From contig NZ_FZOT01000007.1 in the NCBI RefSeq assembly GCF_900188095.1, positions 101,760-165,759 on the forward strand: a stretch of 64,000 bases of DNA. Direction: 5' to 3'. The translations under genes and the position numbers were made by a program. The stretch's first letter is position 1. Every line of letters starts with the position of its first letter. Under the pieces are notes generated by a model. It did no database searches and was not told the DNA's origin. It was given only the letters and a program-made list of their open reading frames with translations. Origin of the DNA: Noviherbaspirillum humi (GTDB lineage Bacteria; Pseudomonadota; Gammaproteobacteria; Burkholderiales; Burkholderiaceae_D). This document shows, piece by piece, positions 31,197 through 40,354 of the stretch.

Positions 31197-32081
31197 TCAG
31201 GAAAAAATGGAGGTGTCGCTTGCCGAATCAACATGCGATGCCGGACAAGGAGGCGGCGCAGCCGCGCCCGGCTTCTCCCTCCATGCCGGGGCGAGGCCGG
31301 CTGCCGGCCGATCGCAGGCGAGGCCTTGCAGCAGCAGATCGGGACCGGCCGCCTGCAGCGAGCGCGCCAAGTCGGCCAGCGGCTGGCTGTCGATTCGCCG
31401 CAGCACGAGGCGGACGCCGTGAACCCGGCAGGCCGACAGCAGCGCCATCAATTGCCTTTCGTCGGCGATGGCCCGCACATCCAGTTTCAGCAGTGCCGGC
31501 CGCGCGTCTTCCAGCACCTCCATGGCCTGGTTGATGTCGGTCACATTCACCGCGATGCGAAAACCGTTGAGGAGATAATTGCCGGCCACGTGGTTGAGCA
31601 GCCATTTCCCGCTCGGCGCGGGCGCCGGCAATTGCAAGACGATGCGGTCCACCGGCAAGCCGAGGCTGCCAAGGATGCGCCGGAACGCCATGCCGTGATT
31701 GCTGCCCACCGCCGCCAGGAGGCGGTCATGCACGCTCAGGAACAAGTCGCCCTCGCCCGATTCCGGCTGGCGGAAGAAGTTGACCGCGTGCAGCATGCGG
31801 CACAGCCGGTCCAGCTCGACCGATTCATCATCGTTGGCGGCGAGTTCGAGTATTTTCCACACCGACAGCGCAGGCTCGCCATCAGCGGCGCTGCGCACGA
31901 AGGCTTCATGCCCGGCCACCGCGCCGTCGGACAACCTGCGCAGCGGCTGGAACACGCTGGTGAGCGTGCAGTTGAAATACTTCGCCTCGGCCTGCCCCTT
32001 CGCATTCAGCCACAGTCGGCTGCCCTTCCCCGGCGCCCGCGGCAGGCGGCGTATGTAATCGTCGAGCACGGCGTAGCTCAT
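31197..32081 (-). CDS. Degenerate EAL-domain protein, probably non-catalytic
   Basis: A 294-residue protein whose residues about 35-265 follow the EAL phosphodiesterase fold: TLTSVFQPLRRLSDGAVAGH then EAFVRS, RILGSLGLPVDRIVLQLPAP, FRIAVNVTDINQAMEVLEDA, LLKLDVRAIAD and LLLQGLACDRP. The metal and c-di-GMP catalytic residues are lost: the second Glu (LEITE) is replaced by LQLPA, DDFGTG by NVTDIN, and AEGVE by RRIDS. It should not hydrolyse c-di-GMP but may bind it or a partner. The ATG at 32081 has GGAGG. It ends the sulfonate-type ABC operon, 20 bases behind the permease. Confidence 0.82.
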   Translation of the reverse strand: MSYAVLDDYIRRLPRAPGKGSRLWLNAKGQAEAKYFNCTLTSVFQPLRRLSDGAVAGHEAFVRSAADGEPALSVWKILELAANDDESVELDRLCRMLHAVNFFRQPESGEGDLFLSVHDRLLAAVGSNHGMAFRRILGSLGLPVDRIVLQLPAPAPSGKWLLNHVAGNYLLNGFRIAVNVTDINQAMEVLEDARPALLKLDVRAIADERQLMALLSACRVHGVRLVLRRIDSQPLADLARSLQAAGPDLLLQGLACDRPAAGLAPAWREKPGAAAPPPCPASHVDSASDTSIFS

Positions 32082-32101
32082 GTTTCCTCCTTCCACCCTG
32101 T

Positions 32102-32983
32102 TCAATGCTGCATGCCCCAGCGGCGCACCGTCAGCCGCTCCAGGTTGCGGAAAATGAGTCCCTCCACCAGCAGCCCGATCACGATGACCAGCGCCAGGCC
32201 GGCGAACACCTTGTCGGTGTACAGCTCATTGCGGTTCTGGAAGATGTACCAGCCGAGGCCGCCCTTGCCCGAGGTCGCGCCGAACACCAGCTCCGCCGCG
32301 ATCAGCGTGCGCCAGGCGAAGGCCCAGCCGGTCTTCAGGCCGGACAGGATGGCGGGCAGCGCCGCCGGCACCAGGATGGCCAGCACGAAGCGCGGTCCGC
32401 GCAGGCCGTAATTGCGCCCCGCCATGCGCAGCGTGGGCGGCACCGCCTGGAAGCCGGCGAAGGTGGCCAGCGCCAGCGGCCACAGCACGGAATGCACCAG
32501 CACGAAAATCAGGCTGCCCTGGCCGAGGCCGAACCAGAGCAGCGCCAGCGGCAGCAGCGCGATCGCCGGCAAGGGGTTGAGCATGGCCGTCAGCGTGCGC
32601 AGCAGGTCCCGTCCGATTCGGGTCGACACCGCCAGCGAAGTCAGCAGGAAGGCGCACAGCACCCCGAGCGCATAGCCCTGCAGCAGCACGCCTAGCGAAG
32701 CCGCCACGCTGCGCGGCAGCTCGCCGCTGGCAAGACCGGCAAAGAAGGCGGCGGCAGTCTGCAGGAAGCCGGGCAGCAGCAGGTCGTTGCCATGCCAGCG
32801 GGCCGCCAGCTCCCAGACGCCGGCCAGCAGCGCCAGAATCAATAAGGTGCGCGGCGCATCATGCCGGCGCAGCCGGGCCAGCGGCCCGAGCGGCAGGGTG
32901 ACGTCGGCCGCTTCGAACGGCGGCGGCAGGCGTTCATATTCGGCGCGCAGCGGCGGCGCAATCGTGGTCGATGCAGCAGTCAT
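32102..32983 (-). CDS. ABC transporter permease, TauC/SsuC type
   Basis: A 293-residue inner-membrane permease. After a 40-residue soluble head, six helices follow. The coupling loop reads GFQAVPPTLRMAGRNYGLRG, then FVLAILVPAALPAILSGLKT; the C-terminal GATSGKGGLGWYIFQNRNEL is typical of the taurine/sulfonate group. The ATG at 32983 overlaps the ATPase stop by four bases (ATGA). It works with the ATPase and binding protein encoded upstream. Confidence 0.92.
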   Translation of the reverse strand: MTAASTTIAPPLRAEYERLPPPFEAADVTLPLGPLARLRRHDAPRTLLILALLAGVWELAARWHGNDLLLPGFLQTAAAFFAGLASGELPRSVAASLGVLLQGYALGVLCAFLLTSLAVSTRIGRDLLRTLTAMLNPLPAIALLPLALLWFGLGQGSLIFVLVHSVLWPLALATFAGFQAVPPTLRMAGRNYGLRGPRFVLAILVPAALPAILSGLKTGWAFAWRTLIAAELVFGATSGKGGLGWYIFQNRNELYTDKVFAGLALVIVIGLLVEGLIFRNLERLTVRRWGMQH

Positions 32984-33876
32984 GATCTGGCCCTGATGAG
33001 ATTGGCGTGGCGCGACGCCGGTTGATGTCGTTGCGGCTCCGGGGCGGCTGCTTGCGGCGCGCCCGGCGCTTCGAACAGCAGGCGGTGGATGCGCTGCGCG
33101 GCCGCCTGGAATTCGGCGCTGCCGGCCCCGCCGAGGTCGAACTGGTGGCTGTTGATCTCCGCCCGCACTTGGCCGGGATGCGGCGACAGCAGCAGGATGC
33201 GGTTGCCCACCACCAGCGCTTCCTCGATCGAGTGGGTGACGAACAGCAGGGTGAAGCCGATCTCTTCCCACAGCGACTGCAGCTCTTCCTGCATGCGGCG
33301 CCGGGTAAGCGCGTCCAGCGCGGCGAAGGGCTCATCCATCAGCAGGATCTGCGGCTGCATGGCCAGCGCGCGGGCGATCGCCACGCGCTGCTTCATGCCG
33401 CCGGACAGGGTATGCGGATAGGCGTCGGCGAAACGCTCCAGCCCGACGCGCGCCAGCCAGTGCGAAGCCGCCTCGCGCGCTTCGCGGCGGTTGGCGCGTC
33501 CACTGGCCAGCAGCGGGAACATCACGTTCTCGCGCACCGTCTTCCAGGGCGGCAGCTGGTCGAATTCCTGGAACACCGCGATGCGGTCGGGGCCGGGCCC
33601 GGTCACCGGCGCGCCGTTGAGGCGGATGCCGCCTTCGACCGGCGCGACGAAGCCGCCTGCGGCCTTGAGCAGCGTCGACTTGCCGCAGCCCGACGGGCCG
33701 AGCAGCACGAAGCGGTCGCCGCGATGCACGTCGAAGCTGACGCGGTGGGTGGCGCGCACCACCTGTTTCTCGCTGCGGTACTCCAGGCTTACGCCGTCGA
33801 CGCGCAGCAGCGGTTCCGGCAGCGGCGGCTGATCGGGGCCGGGCTGGCCGACCAGTTGCAGGTTCTTGACTGTCAT
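32980..33876 (-). CDS. ABC transporter ATP-binding protein, TauB/SsuB type
   Basis: A 298-residue ATPase. Walker A LLGPSGCGKSTLLKA, Q-loop VFQEFDQLPPWKT, signature TLSGGMKQRVAIARAL, Walker B QILLMDEPFAALDAL and switch His LLFVTHSIEEALVV are all intact. The LPPWKTV stretch after the Q-loop is typical of the nitrate/sulfonate/taurine group. The C-terminal 30 residues are an Ala/Pro-rich extension. It is tightly packed in the operon, 9 bases after the binding-protein gene. Confidence 0.94.
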   Translation of the reverse strand: MTVKNLQLVGQPGPDQPPLPEPLLRVDGVSLEYRSEKQVVRATHRVSFDVHRGDRFVLLGPSGCGKSTLLKAAGGFVAPVEGGIRLNGAPVTGPGPDRIAVFQEFDQLPPWKTVRENVMFPLLASGRANRREAREAASHWLARVGLERFADAYPHTLSGGMKQRVAIARALAMQPQILLMDEPFAALDALTRRRMQEELQSLWEEIGFTLLFVTHSIEEALVVGNRILLLSPHPGQVRAEINSHQFDLGGAGSAEFQAAAQRIHRLLFEAPGAPQAAAPEPQRHQPASRHANLIRARS

Positions 33877-33885
33877 CGCTCCTCC

Positions 33886-34926
33886 TCAGCTGCCATCGGC
33901 GAGCGCCGCATCGTCGAAGAAATAGTCGCGCCAGCTCCTGGGCTGATTCTTGATGGCGCCGACCCGGTGCAGGAACTGCGCGAGGCCCTGCGTGTTCTCC
34001 GGCTGAATCTTGAACTGCACCTGCGGATTGCGGATCACCTTCAGCAGCAGCGCGCGGTCGATGTTGCTCTTGTTGACGCGCTGGTAGATGTCGGCCGCGC
34101 CTTCCGGATTGCCGGCGGCGAAGCGCGCCGCCTCGGCCAGCGCGGCGACGAAGGCGCCATAGGTCTTCGGATTCTCCTTGCGGAACTTCTCGGTCGCGTA
34201 CAGCACCGTGGCCGAAGCCGGTCCGCCGAGCACGTCGTAGGAATTGAGCACGATGCGGGCATTCGGATTCTGCGCCAGCTCCTGGTCCTGGAAAGGCGGA
34301 TTGCCGAAGTGGCCGTTGATCTCCGTCTTGCCGGCGATGAGGGCGGCGGTGGCGTCCGGATGCGGCAGCGCCAGGGTCAGGCGGTCGAGACGGTTGAATT
34401 CCTTGTCGCCCCACTGCTTCGCCGCCGCCATCTGCAGGATGCGCGCCTGCACCGACACGCCCACCGCCGGCAGCGCGATGCGATCCTTGTCGCCGAAGTC
34501 GGCGATGGTGCGCACGTTCGGATTGGTGCTCACCAGGTAATAGGGAAAGTTGCCGAGCGAGGCCACGCCCCTGACGTTCTGGCGGCCGAGGGTGCGGTCC
34601 CAGAGCGTCAGCAGCGGGCCGACACCGGCGCCGGCCACATCGATCGCGCCGGACAGCAAGGCGTCATTGGCGGAGGCGCCGCCGGAGAGCTTGGTCCACT
34701 CGACCTGGATGTCCAGCCCCTGCGCCTTGCCATGCTTTTCGACCAGCTTCTGGTCCTGGGCGATGTTGAGCAGCAGGTAGACGATGCCGAACTGTTCGGC
34801 GATGCGGATGCGTCCCTCGGCATGGGACAGCGACGGCGCGGCCAGAGTGGTCAGGCCGGTGATGGCGGCCAGCAGGGGCGTGAGGATTCGGCGGGCGCGT
34901 GCGCCCGACAGCAATGTGTGCAGCAT
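33886..34926 (-). CDS. ABC transporter substrate-binding protein, sulfonate/taurine-like
   Basis: Periplasmic protein of 346 residues with a signal peptide (ILTPLLAAITGLTTLAAPSL then SHAEG). The mature N-terminus RIRIAEQFGIVYLLLNIAQD, the loop WTKLSGGASANDALLSGAID and GPLLTLWDRTLGRQNVRGVA follow the NMT1-like/SsuA pattern. The ATG at 34926 has GGAG. It feeds the permease/ATPase pair downstream. The ligand is presumably a sulfonate or sulfate ester because a TauD-type enzyme is encoded 19 bases upstream. Confidence 0.92.
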   Translation of the reverse strand: MLHTLLSGARARRILTPLLAAITGLTTLAAPSLSHAEGRIRIAEQFGIVYLLLNIAQDQKLVEKHGKAQGLDIQVEWTKLSGGASANDALLSGAIDVAGAGVGPLLTLWDRTLGRQNVRGVASLGNFPYYLVSTNPNVRTIADFGDKDRIALPAVGVSVQARILQMAAAKQWGDKEFNRLDRLTLALPHPDATAALIAGKTEINGHFGNPPFQDQELAQNPNARIVLNSYDVLGGPASATVLYATEKFRKENPKTYGAFVAALAEAARFAAGNPEGAADIYQRVNKSNIDRALLLKVIRNPQVQFKIQPENTQGLAQFLHRVGAIKNQPRSWRDYFFDDAALADGS

Positions 34927-34945
34927 GTGAACTCCGTAATGAAAA

Positions 34946-35854
34946 CTAGAAAGGCGCGTCGCCTTCGATGGTGGTGCGGTACAGCTTGCGGCGCTCATCC
35001 TCCGGACAGCCGGTGGCCAGGTGCATGACGGAGCGGTTGTCCCAGAACACCATGTCCCGCGGCTGCCACTGATGGCGGTAGACGAACTGCGGCTGCACGC
35101 TGTGCGCGAACAGCTGATCCAGGATGTCGCGGCTTTCCGCTTCGGGCAGGCCGTCGATGCGGGTGGTGAAATGCTCGCTGACGAACAATGCCTTGCGTCC
35201 GGTCTCGGGATGGGTGCGCACCACCGGATGCAGCACCGGCTTCACCTGGTCGATCTGCGCCTGGGTCAGATTGGGCCGCCACGGGCTGCGCTTCTGCAGC
35301 TCGGCATACTTGTTCAGATAGCTGTGCTCGGCCTTGCGACCCTCCACCGCCTTGCGCAGATGGGCGGGCAGCGCCTCCCAGGCCGCATGCATGTTGGCGA
35401 ACAGCGTGTCGCCGCCGATGGCAGGCAGCTCCTGCGCATGAAGCATGGAACCGAGGCTGGGCAGATCCTTGTAGGAGAGATCGGAGTGCCAGTAATGGCC
35501 GGCATCGCCCAGTCCGATGGGGCGGCCGTTCTCCTTGATGTTGGAGACCACCAGGATCTCCGGATGGCCCTGCAGCCCGAACTGGTTCAGCACATGGATC
35601 TGCAGCGGGCCGAAACGGCGGCTGAAGCTGATCTGCTGCTGCGGCGTGATGCGCTGGTCGCGGAACACCAGCACGTGGTGATCGAGATGGGCACGATGGA
35701 TGCGGCGGAAGTCCTGCTCGTTGAGCGGACTGGACAGGTCCAGCCCGACCACTTCCGCGCCGAGGGCGGCATCGAAGGGACGGATGTCAAAGCGTTGCGG
35801 TTCGGCTTCCGAAGAGGCGGCGACGGGATCGATGAGGGCGGTGGCGTCGGACAT
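34946..35854 (-). CDS. TauD/TfdA family Fe(II)/2-oxoglutarate dioxygenase
   Basis: A 302-residue cytoplasmic dioxygenase that would release sulfite from an alkyl sulfonate or sulfate ester (or hydroxylate a related acid) using 2-oxoglutarate and oxygen. The iron facial triad is visible: His-x-Asp in GHYWHSDLSYKD and the distal His in WDNRSVMHLATG. The 2-oxoglutarate-binding Arg lies in ERRKLYRTTIEGD, and the N-terminal GAEVVGLDLSSPLNEQDF is standard. The ATG at 35854 opens the operon. It provides the enzymatic step for the compound imported by the ABC system. A true taurine dioxygenase and an alkylsulfatase-like AtsK are both possible. Confidence 0.92.
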   Translation of the reverse strand: MSDATALIDPVAASSEAEPQRFDIRPFDAALGAEVVGLDLSSPLNEQDFRRIHRAHLDHHVLVFRDQRITPQQQISFSRRFGPLQIHVLNQFGLQGHPEILVVSNIKENGRPIGLGDAGHYWHSDLSYKDLPSLGSMLHAQELPAIGGDTLFANMHAAWEALPAHLRKAVEGRKAEHSYLNKYAELQKRSPWRPNLTQAQIDQVKPVLHPVVRTHPETGRKALFVSEHFTTRIDGLPEAESRDILDQLFAHSVQPQFVYRHQWQPRDMVFWDNRSVMHLATGCPEDERRKLYRTTIEGDAPF

Positions 35855-35989
35855 GGGATTGGCTGGCAGTAGATGACGAATCCATTCTAGGGGCGCGCCT
35901 TGCCGCGGCAAACGAAGCTTTACGGCTATGCATCATCGCTTTTTTTATATGGCCCGCACGCATCCTTCCAGCATCCGCCCCTTGACTCA

Positions 35990-36418
35990 TCACATGACGA
36001 GGCCCACTTTCACGTCGGCTCCGGTTTCGATGCGCTCGATGCGCGGCAGCAGCAGCTCCACCACGGTCGGTTTCTGGAAGTGCGCCGGCTTGGTGTCCGG
36101 ATGCGGGTAGTACCATAGCCCGGCATAACGCCGCCCATGGTGCTCCAGCTCCACCGGCGACAGCAGGAAGCGCTCTTCGATATCGCCGTGCCAGCGCAGC
36201 ACCTCGTCGAACACCGGCGCCTGCGGGACTGGTGCGAGCGGCGCCACGTCCACGTTCAGCGTACCCGGGAAATACGGCGAGAGGTCGATGCCGCGCGCCA
36301 GGAAGAAAGGCTGCTGCAGGCGGATGGTGCCACCGGGATAGCGGGTATCGGCGCCGTTGCCGCTGGCCACGCCGTAGCCGGCGACAACGATGCCGTTGAT
36401 CCAGTGGAAGCGGAGCAT
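35990..36418 (-). CDS. Conserved-looking protein of unknown function
   Basis: A 142-residue, beta-rich soluble protein. It starts MLRFHWINGIVVAGYGVASG and contains ARGIDLSPYFPGTLNVDVAP, the segment FLLSPVELEHHGRRYAGLWY and a C-terminal VVELLLPRIERIETG. The PGTLNV-type motif after a GxGxASG-like opening resembles the layout of CTP-dependent archaeal riboflavin kinases, but I cannot establish homology by eye. It is separated from the TauD-like gene by 135 bases and from the upstream alcohol dehydrogenase by 44, so it could be co-transcribed with the latter. Confidence 0.7.
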   Translation of the reverse strand: MLRFHWINGIVVAGYGVASGNGADTRYPGGTIRLQQPFFLARGIDLSPYFPGTLNVDVAPLAPVPQAPVFDEVLRWHGDIEERFLLSPVELEHHGRRYAGLWYYPHPDTKPAHFQKPTVVELLLPRIERIETGADVKVGLVM

Positions 36419-36462
36419 GAAGTTGGGTCGGTCGGATTTGCGCCGCAGCGGCGTTCAATCGT

Positions 36463-37467
36463 TTAGATAGTGAGGCAGATCTTCCCAAAATGCGCGCCCG
36501 ACGCCTCATGCCTGAACGCGTCCGCGATCCGTTCCAGCGGGAAAGTGCTGTCGATCACCGGCTGCAGGCCGATGGCCTCGATGGCGCGCACGAATTCCTG
36601 CTGCTGCCGCCGGCTGCCGACGATCAGGCCCTGCAGCCGCGCCTGCTTTGCCATCAGCGCGCCGGTCGGCACCTCGCCGGTGCGGCCGGTGAGCACGCCG
36701 ATCAGCGAGATGTGGCCGCCGATCCGCACCGCATCGATGGATTGCGGCAGCGTGCCCGGCCCGCCGACTTCGATCACGTGATCCACCCCGCCGCCGCTCC
36801 ATTCCCGCGCCAGGCGGCCCCAGTCGGCGTGGGTACGGTAGTTGATGGTCTCGTCAGCCCCGAGCGCGCGCAACCTCTCGAGCTTGGCATCCGACGAGGA
36901 AGTCGAGATCACCCGTGCGCCCATGGCCTTGGCGATCTGCAGCGCGAAGAGAGAGACGCCGCCGGTGCCGAGCGTCAGCACGGTGTCGCCGGCCTTCAAT
37001 CCGCCGTCGCCCACCAGCGCCCGCCAGGCGGTGAGTCCGGCGGTGGTGAGGGTGGCCGCCTGTTCATGGCTGAAGCCGGCAGGCGCGCGGGTGAAGGCGG
37101 TGGCGGCGCAGACCACGGTTTCCCGCGCGTAGCCATCGATGCCGTCGCCCGGTACGGTGGAGAAGTCGCCCACCCGCGCCGGCCCCTCCTGCCAGCCTGG
37201 GAAGAAGCAGGAAACCACCGCATCGCCCGGTCGGAACTCGCTCACTTCCTCGCCCACCGCCTCGACGATGCCGGCGCCGTCCGACATGGGGATGCGCCCG
37301 TAGGCGATGGGGCGGAAGCCGCCGACCACGCCGTAGTCATGGTAGTTGAGCGAACTGGCATGCAAGCGCACGCGGATCTGGCCGTGGCCCGGCTGCCCCG
37401 GATCCGGCAGGTCGATGCGTTCCAGGCGCTCAAGCCCGCCGGGGGCGTTCAATCGGATGGCTTTCAT
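36463..37467 (-). CDS. Zinc-type MDR alcohol dehydrogenase/quinone reductase-like
   Basis: A 334-residue medium-chain NAD(P)-dependent oxidoreductase. The N-terminal GroES-like domain contains SSLNYHDYGVVGG and MSDGAGIVEAVGEEVSEFRP; the cofactor motif is LTLGTGGVSLFALQIAKAMG. It lacks the full zinc-binding Cys set of classical alcohol dehydrogenases, which places it near zinc-independent quinone reductase-like members. The ATG at 37467 has AAGGA upstream. It is divergent from the GGDEF/EAL gene. The substrate is unknown. Confidence 0.9.
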   Translation of the reverse strand: MKAIRLNAPGGLERLERIDLPDPGQPGHGQIRVRLHASSLNYHDYGVVGGFRPIAYGRIPMSDGAGIVEAVGEEVSEFRPGDAVVSCFFPGWQEGPARVGDFSTVPGDGIDGYARETVVCAATAFTRAPAGFSHEQAATLTTAGLTAWRALVGDGGLKAGDTVLTLGTGGVSLFALQIAKAMGARVISTSSSDAKLERLRALGADETINYRTHADWGRLAREWSGGGVDHVIEVGGPGTLPQSIDAVRIGGHISLIGVLTGRTGEVPTGALMAKQARLQGLIVGSRRQQQEFVRAIEAIGLQPVIDSTFPLERIADAFRHEASGAHFGKICLTI

Positions 37468-37600
37468 TTAATTTCCTTTCGACATGCCATTGCAGCCTTG
37501 AATGCTGACCTGCAATAACTTTCTCTCATCATTCCTGATAGAACCCTTTCATCGTTCTCGTAGTCTCATCGGTATCTTTCCCATCGATACCCGAAGTACC

Positions 37601-40312
37601 ATGGCGCGAACCGAGGCGGTCGATTGCAGTACGGACACCCATCCCTCCATCGACGAGCCAGGACGGCTGGCCGCGCTGCGCCAGTACCGCATTCTTGACA
37701 CCGATCCGGAAATCGAGTTCGACGACCTGACCCGCCTGGCGTCCGCCTTGTGCGGCACGCCGATCGCCCTCATCAGCCTGCTTGACGAAAATCGCTACTG
37801 GTTCAAATCCAGGGTGGGCCTCGACATCTGCCAGGTGCCGCGGGGCGGCGGCTTCTGCATCCATGCCCTGTTCTCGCGGGAGTTGATGGTGGTGGAGGAT
37901 GCCGAGCAGGATCCGCGGATGAAGACCAGCCCGCTGGTGACCCGGCCGCCCCATGTGCGCTTCTATGCGGGGGCGCCCCTGATCACGTCGGATGGCGTGC
38001 CGCTCGGCACCCTATGCGTGCTCGACTATGCGCCCCGCGCCTTGACGCCGGAGCAGCGCGATGGGCTTAGGCGCCTGGCGCGGCATGTGATGGTGCTGTT
38101 CGAACTGCGGAAGAACAACGATGCGCTGCGGCAGGCAGTGGCCGAGCGCGATCAGGCCGAATGGGAATTGCGGCAGATACGGCAAAACCTGGAACAGCGG
38201 GTGACGGAACGCAGCACGGAACTGCTGGAAGCCAATGAACACTTGCGGCGGGAAGCGGCGGAGCGGGAGCGCGAAAAAAACCTGCTGGATGAACTTCTCG
38301 ATTCCCTGCCCGGCGCATTTTATGTGTTCGACGACCATGGGCATTTCCTGCGCTGGAATCGGCATTTCTTCAACGTCCTCGGCTATAGCGACGAGGAAAT
38401 GGCGGACCGCCATCCCCCCGATTTCTTTGCCGGCGACAAGCCTGCCGTAGCGGCCGCGATCGCCAAGGCGTTCATGGAAGGCGAGGCGGAAGTCGTCGCA
38501 CACATCATCAAGCGCAACGGCGAGAGCCTGCCTTACCTCTTCAATGGCCACCGGATCGAGATCGACGGCAAGACCTACCTGTGCGGCATGGGCGTCGACA
38601 TTTCCAGCCAGAAGCGGGCGGAGCAGCGCACGGCGGAGGCAGAACAGCGCTACCGCATGGTGGCGCAGCTCTCGCCGACCGCCATCTTCGTCATTCGCGA
38701 CGGCCGGTGCGTGTTCGCCAACCAGGGCGCCGCCAGGCTGCTGCGGTCCGGCTCGGCATCCGAGCTGGTGGGACGGGCGCTGCTCGACTTCCTCCATCCG
38801 CAATGCCGCGATGCCTTTCCCGTGGATGCGGTGTTCCCGGAGCGGGACTGGCATGGCTCCCCGCGCACGGAAACCCGCATGCTGGCGCTGGACGGCAGCG
38901 AACTCGACGTGGAAGTGGCCTCGGCCCCGCTCAGGCTCAACGACGTCGACGCGCACATCATGGTGGCGCACGACATTACCGACAGCAAGCGCCACCAGGC
39001 GCAACTGCAGTACCAGGCGCACCACGATGCGCTTACCGGCCTCCCCAACCGGGCGCTGCTGATCGACAGGCTCGAGGCGATGCTGGCGCGCTGCGAGCGG
39101 CATGGCAGCCAGGCGCACGTCATCTTCTTCGACCTCGACAATTTCAAGCTCATCAACGACAGCCTTGGCCACCATGTGGGCGATGAATTGCTGAAGCTGG
39201 TGGGCAGCCGCATGCAGGAGTGCATGCGGCGCGAGGACACCCTGGCGCGGCTGGGTGGCGATGAATTCGTGGTGGCGGTCGCTGACAAGACCGACCGGGA
39301 AATTGCGCAGTTCCTGCTGCCGAGGATGATCGCCGCCATCGGCCAGCCCTATCTCCTGGGCGACAAGGAAATCCATCCGGTCTGCAGCATCGGCATCAGC
39401 AGCTATCCGGCGGATGGCGAGGATGTGACCACCCTGCTCAAGCGCGCCGACATGGCGATGTATCGGGCCAAGGAAACCGGACGCAACCGCTTCCAGTTCT
39501 TCACCGAGGACATGAACCGGAAGATCGACGAGCGGCTGCGCCTGCAGAGCCGGCTGCAGCGCGCCTTGCAGCGCGGCGAATTCATCGTCCATTACCAGCC
39601 CAAGGTCGACCTCCCCAGCGGCCGCATCTGCGGCGCCGAGGCGCTGCTGCGCTGGCATCCGCTCGGCGAGGAAGCGGTGCCGCCGTCGAAATTCATCGGC
39701 CTGGCGGAGGAAACCGGCCTGATCGTGCCGATCGGCGACTGGGTCATGCGGGCGGCCTGCGCCCAATCCAAGGAATGGGAAGCGCACGGGCTGCCGGCGA
39801 TCAGCATCGCGGTGAACTGCTCGCCGCGCCAGCTGCTCGACCCGGACTTCATCGAGCGCATGCACGCCCTGCTCGAGGAAACCGACATCGACCCGGGCCG
39901 CCTCGAGATCGAGGTGACCGAGGGCACCATCATGCAGCATCCGGAAGAAGCGATCGCCATCCTGGCGCGGATGAAAGAGCTGGGCTTGAAACTGTCGGTG
40001 GACGACTTCGGCACCGGCTACTCCAGCCTGAGCTACCTGAAGCGCTTCCCCATCGACAGGCTGAAGATAGACCAGTCCTTCGTGCGCGACCTGCCGGACG
40101 ACCGCGACGATGCGGCCATCGTCGAGGCCGTGGCTTCGCTGGCGCGCAGCCTGGGGCTGAGGGTGACGGCGGAGGGGGTGGAAACCGCGGCGCAGGCGGA
40201 ATTCCTGCGCCAGCATTGCAACGACGAGGCGCAGGGATACTACTTCAGCAAGCCACTGCCGGCAGCCGATTTCGCGGCGCTGCTGCGCGCCGGAGCGGTG
40301 GCCATGCATTGA
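37601..40312 (+). CDS. GAF-PAS-PAS-GGDEF-EAL c-di-GMP turnover protein
   Basis: A 903-residue cytoplasmic sensor/enzyme. The GAF domain is at about 20-170 (ALCGTPIALISLLDENRYWF), then a coiled coil at about 180-235, PAS domains at about 236-355 and 365-480, GGDEF at about 490-645 and EAL at about 655-900. The synthase site is intact (LARLGGDEFVVAVAD) with an RxxD inhibitory site (RRED) five residues before GGDEF. The phosphodiesterase motifs are intact too: EALLRWHP, EVTEGTIM, DDFGTGYSSL, AEGVET, QGYYFSKP. It can in principle make or degrade c-di-GMP. The start at 37601 is preferred; in-frame ATG 37502 would add 33 residues. Confidence 0.93.
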   Translation: MARTEAVDCSTDTHPSIDEPGRLAALRQYRILDTDPEIEFDDLTRLASALCGTPIALISLLDENRYWFKSRVGLDICQVPRGGGFCIHALFSRELMVVEDAEQDPRMKTSPLVTRPPHVRFYAGAPLITSDGVPLGTLCVLDYAPRALTPEQRDGLRRLARHVMVLFELRKNNDALRQAVAERDQAEWELRQIRQNLEQRVTERSTELLEANEHLRREAAEREREKNLLDELLDSLPGAFYVFDDHGHFLRWNRHFFNVLGYSDEEMADRHPPDFFAGDKPAVAAAIAKAFMEGEAEVVAHIIKRNGESLPYLFNGHRIEIDGKTYLCGMGVDISSQKRAEQRTAEAEQRYRMVAQLSPTAIFVIRDGRCVFANQGAARLLRSGSASELVGRALLDFLHPQCRDAFPVDAVFPERDWHGSPRTETRMLALDGSELDVEVASAPLRLNDVDAHIMVAHDITDSKRHQAQLQYQAHHDALTGLPNRALLIDRLEAMLARCERHGSQAHVIFFDLDNFKLINDSLGHHVGDELLKLVGSRMQECMRREDTLARLGGDEFVVAVADKTDREIAQFLLPRMIAAIGQPYLLGDKEIHPVCSIGISSYPADGEDVTTLLKRADMAMYRAKETGRNRFQFFTEDMNRKIDERLRLQSRLQRALQRGEFIVHYQPKVDLPSGRICGAEALLRWHPLGEEAVPPSKFIGLAEETGLIVPIGDWVMRAACAQSKEWEAHGLPAISIAVNCSPRQLLDPDFIERMHALLEETDIDPGRLEIEVTEGTIMQHPEEAIAILARMKELGLKLSVDDFGTGYSSLSYLKRFPIDRLKIDQSFVRDLPDDRDDAAIVEAVASLARSLGLRVTAEGVETAAQAEFLRQHCNDEAQGYYFSKPLPAADFAALLRAGAVAMH

Positions 40313-40320
40313 CGGACCGC

Positions 40321-40336
40321 GCCGGCATGTGCCGGC
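40321..40336. terminator. Short hairpin between convergent genes
   Basis: GCCGGC-ATGT-GCCGGC in the 42-base gap between the GGDEF/EAL gene and the convergent lipoprotein gene. There is no T-run, so it is only a possible bidirectional stop. Confidence 0.35.
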
Positions 40337-40354
40337 GGGCCATCATGGCGGTTG

